A DNA stretch of 64,000 nt, from the NCBI GenBank assembly GCA_012103505.1, contig WLWP01000005.1, positions 1 to 64,000 of the forward strand, given 5' to 3'. The notes beneath the pieces were generated by a model. That model had not been told where the DNA came from. It did not search any database and was given only the letters and a program-made list of their open reading frames with translations. The DNA is from Pseudomonadales bacterium. GTDB taxonomy: Bacteria; Pseudomonadota; Gammaproteobacteria; Pseudomonadales; Azotimanducaceae. Made by a program: the position numbers and the translations under genes. Positions 9,337-20,300 of this stretch are shown piece after piece (the stretch's first letter is position 1; each line of letters opens with the position of its first letter).

Positions 9337-12300
9337 CTACGGAGTAGGACCACCAAGATCGGTGTTGTTAGCAACGTACTCCGCCAAGAAGGTATTTAGA
9401 TCCAGATCACTGATCGAGATGTTATCAAACACAACCGTAAAGGTCGGATTAAACGCATCGCCGTTTGAATCATCAGAACCATTCACATCAACCTGGAGGG
9501 CCAACCGATCGTCCGCATCACTAAAGGATTCAGCCCGGATGAAGTCTGTGATATCTGAGCTGTCCGGATCATATCCGATTAGGACATCCGACAACCCAAG
9601 TACATCGCCATTTTCACCCATCTCAAAATCCCCGATCGTGTCTGTCCCTGTGGGCAGGTTGTCGAATACAAACGTATCTTGGCCGTCTCCACCTAACAGA
9701 TAGTCATTGCCAGCACCGCCAGAAATAACATCATCGCCATCGGTACCTACGATCGTGTCGTCATAGACGCCACCTTCGAGGTTATTCAGGTTGTCGTTAC
9801 CCACAACCGCATTCTCGATGTTCTCAGCTAGTCCGCCGAAGAGATCTTGAATCTTGTTCGAACCTGTCGCTGTATAGCTGAATTCCACCTGATCCGTATC
9901 GGTCACAGCATCTCCACCAAAGGTGATCAACAATTGATCGCCGCTGATCGCTGTCTCTGTAACCTGACGGCCGCCACCCGCAACCGTCACTTCAAAGGAG
10001 GACGTGCTAGGTACACTGATCGCGGAAAGTGTTGCGTCATAAGTGACCGCAATCGTGTTGCCATCAACACTCACATCCGTCAGTGAAAGTGCGGTATCTA
10101 CTTCGTAGTTACCACTCACCCCTACCGCGTCATCATTCATCATCACATCGTGGAAGGCCGCACCTGTCGAATTCAGAGCAATATCTGCATACAGAGGCGC
10201 GCCGTTTGCCGATTGGATAAAGGTATGAACCGTTGTGCCATTGACACTGACGGAGATCACACCGTTGTTGACATGCAATCGCAAATCATCACCAGCTTCC
10301 GCTGACGCTGAGACACTTAGCTGCAGCGTTCCAGCCTGGTAGAAACTCAAAGCACCGTCTGAGTAAACAACCGCATAGTCCATCGACAGATAACTGTCGT
10401 TGGCATTCTCATAGGAAAGGCCAATGGCCTTAGTCCCATTGTCAGCACCCAACGTAGTACTCAGATAACCATTGCCACGGATCGCTTGGTTAGAGAAAGC
10501 GGCCGAATCAACCGTTGCACTGTCTCCTGAATCTGTACCAACACCATTGCTAGCCCAGCCACTGATCCCTGTTTTCACAACCGAATTACCAATCGCTGCA
10601 GTCGTCGTATCGAAGTTATCAACAAACGACACCGCGAACGCGCCGGCACTCGGTGTAGGATCACCTGACACATAAGTCCAGCCATCGCCGACTGAGATCG
10701 CATTGGCAGATATTTGAGATCCAGCCTCAGGCGTGAGCGTCGCAGTCCAGGTGATACCACCATCACTGCTACTCAAGCTACCGAGTGTGCCGCCACCCGA
10801 TTGGATATCCTCCAAATCGAAGTTCTCGACAGCTTCATCAAAGGTAAAGGTCACCGTAGCCGTTTCACCAGAACCCAAGTTACTGTCATCAACTGTGATA
10901 CTCAGAGGCGCTGCAGCATCACTCGTGATCGATTGAGCTGCATTCGCACTCACACCAGCAGAACTGGTGTAAGACGCCGTTAAGTCCATCGTGTTGCCGG
11001 CCAGTGCTTGTAAGTGCACAGCAGGTGCAACCGTCGACCAAACCCCGTCAGTGACGAGTGCGGTATAGCTTTCGCCGTTCAGGCTCAAGCTTACCGTCTC
11101 GCCATTGGCGATATGGTCAACAGTTCCCGTAAGGAGGAGATCACGACTGGACTCAATGCCATCCACATGGTTATCACCTGCTACCGCATCAATTGCAATC
11201 GTTGGGGTACCTGTCAGCACTTGATAGTTCGTGCTCACCGCAGTACTACCATTGTCAATGGTGATATCGTTTAAGGTCGCACCGTTCGTGAAGAGCGAGG
11301 TATCCACATAAAGGTCGCCTGTAGAGATAACCTCCGATGTGTGAATCACAGAACCATTCTTCAGATATCGAATCTGCGCACCACTGCGCTGTACCGAAAG
11401 TACATCTCCAGTTGAATAGCCACCTTCGTTCGAGACCTGAACGCCATTTTCATAAACGTACAAGTTGCCATTCGCACTAAGGTGTAACGCGAAATCAATG
11501 GTGCTGTGTAGTGTGTTTTCGTCACTGGTTGACAGCCCAATCATTCGATTAGTGTCCGTTTCTGACACCACGGTACTGACAGAACCGTAGCCAGTAATGG
11601 CCTCGTTTGAGAATGTACCAGAGTCCCAAGCATCAGGCTGGTCACTGGTCTTCGTTAGGTTATTGGCCTCATTCTCCACACCCGCACTCGCCGCAAACGT
11701 TACTTGAGTACTGGTAGATGCCGTAAGGAGACTACTGTCTACGAACGACCAACCTGAGCCAACTTCAATCAAGTTGTGAGCGGCGGTTGTGTCCGCATCA
11801 GGCGTAAAGGTCGCCGTATACATAGAATCATTGACCGCCGTGAAGTTACTCAAAGTGCCATTTGAGGCAGAGACATCACTCAGATCAAAGCCTTCGACAT
11901 CATCTCTGAAGGTAAAAGTCACCGTTGTGTCTTCACCAGAATCCAACACGACATCTGCAATTGAGATAACCAGAGGTTCTACCGCATCATTGGTGAAGCT
12001 GCCGTTGAGTGTTGCAGTGACACCCGCCAGATTATCCACAGTCGCGGCATAGCTGACAGTACCTAAGCTTAGTGCATCTGCATCCGCTTGCGGCACGACA
12101 ACTTGCCATGCGCCACCTTCGACTTCACTTTGATACGTCTGGCCATTCAGAGTGAGAGACAGAATTTGTCCATCCGCTACACCAAAGGTTATACCTGTGA
12201 TCACGAAGCCGTTGACAGATTCATAAGCCGTAACGGTGTTGTCATCCGTGACCAGATCCGCGGAGATAAGTGGTATTCCGGTTGATACTGCAAACACACC

Positions 12301-14307
12301 AGAATCCACTTGGTCCTGTTGTGCAAGCGCACCCGTTGGTAAGCCTTCTCCATCTAGTTCCGGGATAAATGAAGACACCTGCAACTGAGCACCGTTACCA
12401 AAATAGTAGGGTGCATTGTCTTGGCTCAAACTGACGAGATTATCCGCAATATCTACACCTGTATCAGGCGTGTAGATTGCAGTCCAAGTGATACCACCAT
12501 CCGCGCTTTGTAAGTCGTCCAATCTACCGTTTCCTACGGTTAGACTGTCTATATCAAACCCGACAACTGCTTGATCGAATGTAATGGTCACGACCGCGGT
12601 TTCACCTGTGGCAATCAATGCATCGTCAACGGTTATTGTAACCGCTGGTGATGTGTTATATGTAAAGCTACCACTCGCCTCACTAGCCGCAGTCCCTACA
12701 CCGTTATTGACATTGGCCGTCACTGCAACGCTGCCACCCGTGAGTGCCTGAGCGTCAGTAAGTGGAATAGCTATCGACCAGGTATCGGCAGCGACTTCCG
12801 CTTCATAGCTTTCACCATTCAGGAGAACCGTAACCAATTGGCCATCTTCGACATTAGTTGTGGTACCACTGACCTCGAAAGCTTCACCCGCAAAGACGAC
12901 ATCGTCAGCGGAAATCGCATCGATGGTGACTTCAGGCGTTGTGGTATTTACAGTATACGAGGTTGTTGAAGAGCCGATGTAGCGATTAATCATCACATCT
13001 TGCAATGTAGCTCCATTACTAGGTGAAGAAACATCTACATACAGAGCTCCACTCGACAGCAGTTTAGACACATAGATCACTTCGCCGTTATGGCGGTAAA
13101 CCACTGTGTCGCCATGGCGATCAATGCTCAGCGTATCATTGGCGCTGTATTCTCGATCTTCGCCGAGCACAGCGACCACCGCACCATTCTCTACGATATC
13201 AAGCAAACCGCCGCTGTTCAGCCGGATGGCGTACCGCGCACTCTCTGCGCTACTACTATCATTGTTAGTCGACAATCCAAGAATCCGTGTGCTAAACGTT
13301 TCAGACGCAAGAGCTGAAACCCCTCCATCGATGTTCACACTTTGTGAGGATATCGTTCGATGCACTTCGCCATCAAATCTAATGAAGCCTTGACTTTCGA
13401 TGTTCCCAAGCACGAAGGTGACAGCCTCCAGCCCTCCATTGAATGCCGCTTCTCCAGACGCAGTCCAGCTCCAACCGGTCCCAATCGAAACAAAATCGGG
13501 TAAACTAATAGTTTCTATGTTTGGTGTGTAGGTAGCGGTCCACGTCACGCCACCATCATTGCTAACAAGATCTGAGATTTCTCCGCTGCCGATATTAATA
13601 TCTTCACTAGTAAAGTCAGATACCGATTCTTCAAAAGCAAATGTTATTGTTGAATCCTCGCCCGCGGCGATTAGCTCTTGATCTATAGTTATGTTCACTA
13701 TGGCCATAGAGTTGTAGCTAAAACTCGAACTCGCTGTTATCGAAGGTCCCACAAGAGGACTAGTACTAGCTGATACGATGTTTACCCCATCATTTAATGC
13801 TGAAGCATCGACAAATGGAATTTCAACGAACCAGTATCCATCACTCAACTGAGTCGTGTACGAGTGATTGCCTAACTCCAAAACTACTATTTGTCCGTCA
13901 ACACCACCAACCACATTACCGGTAATCACCAGGTTATCAATTTCTTGCGAATCGACATGGGCATCAATCGTAATGGTTGGAGTAACTGTGGCCAAAGTGT
14001 AGTTATCGCTAGTGACTTGGCTATCATTAAAACCCGCACCAACTAAATTACTAACAGTTTGATTAGACGTGTTGAATGACGCATCTAGATACAATTCACC
14101 AGTTGACACCACCGTTGATGTATATAGCGGTGTATCTGGGCTCGTAGTGAGATTGTAATACTCTATCGTCCCACCAGTTCTGACAATACTGAGCACATCT
14201 CCTGCTGAAAATCGAACCAAAAGTACCTCTACTGGCACCATTCTCGTAAACAGTAAAATTACCAGTCTCGTTATACAACGCATAATCAATACTAGCGTAG
14301 CTCGCAT
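9337..14307 (-). CDS. Giant RTX adhesin, C-terminal part (frame-shifted from N-terminal part)
   Basis: 1,656 codons; the native frame probably begins near 14210, and the first 30 or so residues are out-of-frame readthrough. It alternates concanavalin/laminin-G-like modules (pattern LYVYENGVQV, DVLSVQRSGAQIRYLKNG) with Ig-like modules (ITVDDSNLGSGETATVTFTF and GGITWTATLTPEAG). Near the C-terminus are RTX nonapeptides (GTDGDDVISGGAGNDYLLGG) and a type I secretion target region ending FLAEYVANNTDLGGPTP. RTX repeats fold on calcium outside the cell and the tail is the uncleaved ABC-exporter signal. It is the last gene of the secretion operon, followed by a strong terminator. Confidence 0.85.
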   Translation of the reverse strand: MRATLVLIMRCITRLVILLFTRMVPVEVLLVRFSAGDVLSIVRTGGTIEYYNLTTSPDTPLYTSTVVSTGELYLDASFNTSNQTVSNLVGAGFNDSQVTSDNYTLATVTPTITIDAHVDSQEIDNLVITGNVVGGVDGQIVVLELGNHSYTTQLSDGYWFVEIPFVDASALNDGVNIVSASTSPLVGPSITASSSFSYNSMAIVNITIDQELIAAGEDSTITFAFEESVSDFTSEDINIGSGEISDLVSNDGGVTWTATYTPNIETISLPDFVSIGTGWSWTASGEAAFNGGLEAVTFVLGNIESQGFIRFDGEVHRTISSQSVNIDGGVSALASETFSTRILGLSTNNDSSSAESARYAIRLNSGGLLDIVENGAVVAVLGEDREYSANDTLSIDRHGDTVVYRHNGEVIYVSKLLSSGALYVDVSSPSNGATLQDVMINRYIGSSTTSYTVNTTTPEVTIDAISADDVVFAGEAFEVSGTTTNVEDGQLVTVLLNGESYEAEVAADTWSIAIPLTDAQALTGGSVAVTANVNNGVGTAASEASGSFTYNTSPAVTITVDDALIATGETAVVTITFDQAVVGFDIDSLTVGNGRLDDLQSADGGITWTAIYTPDTGVDIADNLVSLSQDNAPYYFGNGAQLQVSSFIPELDGEGLPTGALAQQDQVDSGVFAVSTGIPLISADLVTDDNTVTAYESVNGFVITGITFGVADGQILSLTLNGQTYQSEVEGGAWQVVVPQADADALSLGTVSYAATVDNLAGVTATLNGSFTNDAVEPLVISIADVVLDSGEDTTVTFTFRDDVEGFDLSDVSASNGTLSNFTAVNDSMYTATFTPDADTTAAHNLIEVGSGWSFVDSSLLTASTSTQVTFAASAGVENEANNLTKTSDQPDAWDSGTFSNEAITGYGSVSTVVSETDTNRMIGLSTSDENTLHSTIDFALHLSANGNLYVYENGVQVSNEGGYSTGDVLSVQRSGAQIRYLKNGSVIHTSEVISTGDLYVDTSLFTNGATLNDITIDNGSTAVSTNYQVLTGTPTIAIDAVAGDNHVDGIESSRDLLLTGTVDHIANGETVSLSLNGESYTALVTDGVWSTVAPAVHLQALAGNTMDLTASYTSSAGVSANAAQSITSDAAAPLSITVDDSNLGSGETATVTFTFDEAVENFDLEDIQSGGGTLGSLSSSDGGITWTATLTPEAGSQISANAISVGDGWTYVSGDPTPSAGAFAVSFVDNFDTTTAAIGNSVVKTGISGWASNGVGTDSGDSATVDSAAFSNQAIRGNGYLSTTLGADNGTKAIGLSYENANDSYLSMDYAVVYSDGALSFYQAGTLQLSVSASAEAGDDLRLHVNNGVISVSVNGTTVHTFIQSANGAPLYADIALNSTGAAFHDVMMNDDAVGVSGNYEVDTALSLTDVSVDGNTIAVTYDATLSAISVPSTSSFEVTVAGGGRQVTETAISGDQLLITFGGDAVTDTDQVEFSYTATGSNKIQDLFGGLAENIENAVVGNDNLNNLEGGVYDDTIVGTDGDDVISGGAGNDYLLGGDGQDTFVFDNLPTGTDTIGDFEMGENGDVLGLSDVLIGYDPDSSDITDFIRAESFSDADDRLALQVDVNGSDDSNGDAFNPTFTVVFDNISISDLDLNTFLAEYVANNTDLGGPTP

Positions 14308-17300
14308 CAGGGTTGTCTACTGACAAACCCATCATACCATTACCGTTTACAGTAGTTGCCTCCCAAGTAATCGAGCCATCACCTACCATCGCATCAGTGC
14401 CGAATACACCTGAGCTACCCCAACGACCTGCAGTTGACGTAATCGCATTCCCGACAATATCTACGCTTACATCATCAACAAAACCTGTAACATCTACTAC
14501 GCCTGGTACTGGTTCACCTGCATCCAATCCTACAGAGATCGTATTGCTGAGCTCCACAACAGCATCCGGTGTATACGTACCCGTAAATACTGTGCGACTA
14601 CCATCTGCTACTTCGTTAATGGTAACGCTGCCGTTATCAACCAGCACATAACTTGCATCAAAAGAAGCAGCTGCCGGTGCATTCGCAAACGTAAACGTTA
14701 CCTCAGCTGTTTCTCCTACTCCTAGCTCATAAGTGTCTAGCTCGATGGTAAGTGCCGATACTTCCCGAACAACCACATGCTCACTAACAACCATGTTGCC
14801 CGACAAATCTGCGGCTTCAGCAAATATCGTTACATCCCCAGCAGTTAAAGCCTGGACATCTACCGCCGGCATCGTGTATTCCCACGCACCATTGGCTATC
14901 ACAACCGGAATTCCACCAACTGGCGTCAATGGATTGTCATCCGCATCCGTCAAATGAAGCGTAAGCGTTTGCCCATCTTCAATGCCTTGCACAAGACCAC
15001 CCAGCATCACATCGCTTGCCGCCTCATCCGAGTCAACGACATTGTTACCCGTAACCACGTTAAAGCTTAATATTGCCGTCGTGTCATGAACGATGTCCAA
15101 CTCAGCCTGCTCAGCCGCAACACCTGCAAGGTTTGCGACATCCGCATAAATCGTCTCAACACTTTCGACCAACCCTTCAGCAGCTATTGCCGGCATCGTT
15201 GCCGACCAAACACCTGAAGTCACTGTGACCTGATAGCTGTTACTACCCACAACCACCGTCACCGTCTGACCGTCTTCTACATTCTCGGTCGTACCTGAGA
15301 TGGTGACATCACTGTCATCTTCGATACTGTTGATGACGTTATCGGTGGCCACATCATCAATATCGATCGTTGGTGCTGTCGTATCATAATCAATTGTCAA
15401 TGAGACTTGAGCTGCAGGTGTACCGGCAACATTCGAGACTTCTGCTGTTAACGCATTGTCACCCGCAACAAGTGATTGCGCATCTGCTGCAGGCAGAACT
15501 GTGCTCCATACTCCCGCTGTAACAATCGCTTGATAAGTTTCATTGTTGAGGTTCAGGGTGACTTGTTGTCCATCTTCAACATTCACCGTAGTGCCGGAGA
15601 GTGTTATATCGGCATCGTCCTCCGCCAAATTGATGCTGTTGTCTGTAGACACATCATCAATCGAAACAGTGGGCGTTGAGAAGTAGGTGACTTGGCCATC
15701 GACCGTGCCGAGTGCCGAGCCTTCGCTATCTCGCGCAACAGCCGTATAGGTATAATCACCATCCGCGAGCCCTTGGATAACCGCACTCGCAATATCAACA
15801 CTCCAATCATTACCATCAATTGTGGCGTCATAGACCACTGAGTTGAGTACAAGTGTTACAGAGTCCACACCAATCGTAGACGACAACACACCAGAGAAAG
15901 TTACAGGCGCATCATCTTCACTACCATCGATCACATTGTCGATGGCAACCTCGTTGGTCGTCATTGCTGTAGACGGAATAGAGGTCACTGCATTGGTTGC
16001 ACTACTGCCCACCGATTCATCGGCCCCTTCGGCATCGGTGTAACTCACAACGACTGTGATCGTATCGCCCACATGGGTCGAATCTAGCGCAAGCGACGAA
16101 CCTGTTTCGCCTGAAAGATCAACACCATCCGCTTGCCATTGATAGGTGAATACACCCAATCCATCAGCATCCGCAATGCCAGATGCATCAACTGTCAAGG
16201 TTTCCCCTTGACGAACCGTACCGCTGACCGTCACCGCACCTGTAGGTGCATCGTTAACATTCGCTACCGCAACTGTTGCTGCACTCAAGACACTTTCAGC
16301 AAAGCCTGCATTGTCTGTATAAGAAACGGCAACAGTGACCGTCTTTCCAATATCATCTGCTGTCAACGCATAGGTCGATGCACTGCCTACCGTTTCACCA
16401 TCGGCACGCCATTCATAACTCAGCGCCCCAATACCATCCGCATCGGTAAGTGCCGAGGTATCAGCAGTCAAAGTTTCGCCTTCAGCAACTGTGCCTGTGA
16501 TGACCACACTACCCGACACCAAGTTGTTCGCGGCGCTCGATATTTCTGCAGTCGCAGCACTCCCCAGTGATTCCGAAGCCCCACCCAAGTCGGTAAAGCT
16601 CACAACAACAGATACGACATCACCGACTTCAGAAGCGGTCAATACATACGTGCTTGCGGTAGCACCCACAATATCCACAGCGCCACTGCCATTATCCACT
16701 TGCCACTGATAGCTAAACGCGCCCAATCCATCTTCATCGGCGATGCCACTGGTATCGACTCCCAAAGTCTCACCTTCTTGATTTGAGCCAGTAACCACAG
16801 GTAAACCAGATGGTGCATCGTTCGCATTGGCAACTGCAGAAGATACTGCACTGCTGAAACTTTCCGCGGTATTTTGACCATCGGCATAGGAAACGACGAC
16901 CTGTACCGTCTCACCCACATCACCGCTTTGCAAAGTATAAGTCGACTGATCGCCAACCAAATTGCCGCCCACAAGCCATTGATAGCTAAGCGCGCCCAAC
17001 CCATCCTGATCGGTCAACTCACTGGTATCTGCCGTCACCGTCTCGCCCTGCATCAAAGTACCAGTGATCAACAGACTGCCAACGGTCGCCTGGTTAACAT
17101 TTGCAACACCCGCCGTCGCACCACTGCTCATACTCTCAGCGTTACCTACCGCATCGGTATAACTCACAATTACCGTGATCACTGAACCGACTTGCGCTTG
17201 CGTTAGCGTCAAGTTATCGAGTGTCGCACCCACGATATCGGCACCATCCGCCTGCCATTGATACGTCAATGGCCCAAGACCATCTGCATCCTCCAAGGCG

Positions 17301-20300
17301 GAAGTATCCACTATTAAAGTCTCACCTTCGTTTGGCATGCCAGTAACCACCACAGAACCGGTCGGTGTGTCATTTACATCTGCAACGGCTGCAGTCGCGG
17401 CCGTCACCAACGCCTCTTCGTTTGAAGCCCCATCCGTAAAGGTTAGGCGCCCCGCAATCGACTGACCCACTAAGTCTTGGCCTAGCAGTAACGAGGTCGA
17501 CGTCGCACCCGGGATATCCACGCCATTGGCTTGCCATTGGTAAGTAAACCCACCCAAGCCATTCGCATCCGCCACTGAACTGGTATCCAGTGTCAAAATC
17601 TCACCCTGTGTCGGTGTACCCAATATGGTCACCGATCCAGTCGGTAAATTATTGGCCGCGTTAGAAACCGCAACGGTTGCACTACTTGTCACCGACTCAA
17701 CCGCGCCTTGCGCATCGGTATAACTCACCACAACGGTGATCGCGCCACCCACTTCATCACCCGTCAGGGTATAAGTACTCGCATTAGCACCCGCGATGTC
17801 TGAACCACCGACCTGCCACTGATAGCTGAACACACCCAAACCGTCAGCATCTTCGATCCCTGTCGCATCCGCAGTCAATGTCTGACCTTCTTGCGTAAAG
17901 CCCGTGATCAAAGGCGCACCTGTAGGAGTATCATTTAAGTTCGCCACGGCCGCTGTTGCCGCACTCACAACCGTCTCAGACGTACCACCCCCATCAACAT
18001 AAGTCGCCTCGAGGATAACTGTCTGGCCCACATTCGCTTCAACCAACGTATAGCTGTCGCCCGTACCGACCACAGACCCGTTAATCAACCAGCTGTAGCT
18101 GATCGCATCAATACCATCGACATCCGACAAGCCGGCCGCCGAAGCCGTCAGCGTCTCACCCTGTGTCGGTGTGCCCACAATTGAAATCTCACCCACCGGG
18201 CTTGCATTGATCGCATCAAAATGCGTCTCAGTCCCGTTCACGTTACCCGATTCACCATCAGCAATCTCAGCGCCTTCACGTAGATCCGCCAAATCTTCAC
18301 CCGTGAGTTCACCCGCCGCGACACTGTCTGCCAATGCATCGAGCGCATCATCCAGACTATCAATCCCATCGGTCCGCTCTAAACCACTTAAACCTGCAAG
18401 TACATGACCATAGGTACGCGCCGCATCACTACCGGTCGCATAATTTTCGCCATCGTTCACCGCAACCGGTGCCGTACCAACAATGTCATCGACCCCAAAG
18501 AGGTCGGCCACCTGAGCGTTCACCGCTTCAACCGATGCTTCGGTCACACCAGAATAACTGACCGGCGCCGTACCGCCATCCGCACCACTGTCACCTAAGA
18601 GTTCGCGAACCGCTAACTCTGTCAATGGCGTGATGTTGAGCGTATAAACGCCCGAACCCGCAACCGTCGTCATGGCCCGCAAGTCTGCGGTTAAATCTGT
18701 ACCACTACCGGTCGCTTCATCCAAATAATCCGCGCCATCACTCATGTCTGCGACCCGCACCAATACAGGCCCGGTAAATGCGCCAGTGATCAATATGCTG
18801 TAGGTGCCATCTGCATTCACCGTACCTGTCCCAAGCTCACTACCATCTTCGGCAAACGCCACAATGACAAGCCCGTGACCTGCTTGAACTGGACCTGCGA
18901 CAATCAAACCCTCGATCAACAGTGTTTCAGGGACCACATCAGCAACTGCCTGCAGTTCTTGCAGCGTATCCACGCCAGTACCATCATCAGCAGTCGCCGC
19001 AATCTCAGACTGAACACTGCCGAGCTCATCTGCCGTCACACCCTCGACACCTAAAAGCGCCAATTCTGCCAAGCTCGGCGCATCCGCCATACCTGACGCC
19101 GCATCCATCACACTTTGAACCGCATCCGCCAGTGCTTGCACTTCAGCGACTGAACTCGCCCTACCCACTTCACTCAACACATCGCCAAGTAAAGAGGCCT
19201 CCACTACAATATCAATACCCGTGATACCCACCTGGGCAAATTGCGCATACGATAACTCTGCCAAACTACCCACCGCTGCAAGCGCATCCACTTGGTCCGC
19301 CGTCAACGCAGCCAACTGCGCATCCGTCAGTGCCGCAACATCTGCCGCACTCAAATGATCAATCACATCCGTTGGGACCGAATCAATGGCCCCCGCACCC
19401 AGCGCCATAATTTGCGCGTTATCAAGACCCGCAAATCCGTCAACCAACGCCGCCGCTTGATCACTCGAGATCACCGCCAACTGCGCCACCGAAAGTGCTG
19501 CCATCTGCTCTGCCGTCACTGCACCAAATTGGGCAACCGACAGACCAGCAATCGCACTAGGCGCAACAGTGCTGAAAAACTCCGGCGATAACGCTGCGAT
19601 CTGCGCAGGCGTCAAATCTTCCAAACTGCCTAAACCAAGCGCCTCCTGCGCTGTGACAGACAAATCGCCATAAAGCCCCGCAGACAGCAGAGCCTCAACC
19701 AAGTCCACCTTGGCACCCGCGGATATCGCGCTGTCGCTGGTGGCCAACTGACCCAAAATCACATCGGTATCCGCCCCCTGCGACTGCTCCATAAATGAAA
19801 TCCCAGCCAACACAATGCCGACATCGTTGCCAGCCACAACGCCGCCATTGGCATCAACCGTATTCGTGACCGGACCACTAATAAGATCGGCAACACCAAA
19901 AGCATCAGCCACAGCGGTATTCGCCGCATCAATACTCGCAGCAGTCAAACCACTCAAACTAATACTTGAGCTGCCGCTGTCACCGCCCGCCAATCCCGTC
20001 TCGCGCACAGCAAGCTCTGTTAAGGGATTCACATTGATAATGTACGTACCGGCACCATCAACTGTCGCGATCGCCCGCATATCAAGACCTAAATCTTGTG
20101 GCGCACCGGTTGCCTCATCTACATAATCCGCATCCGCATCCGCATCCGCATCCGTCACGCGCACCAAAATTGGGCCTGAGTACGGCCGGCTTGAGCGTAT
20201 TGTAAGTGCAAACGACGTCGAACCTGGGTCCACGCGCGCGCTACCAAGCTCCTCACCATCACTCTTATAAGCGGTAACCGTCAGACCATTACTACTCACA

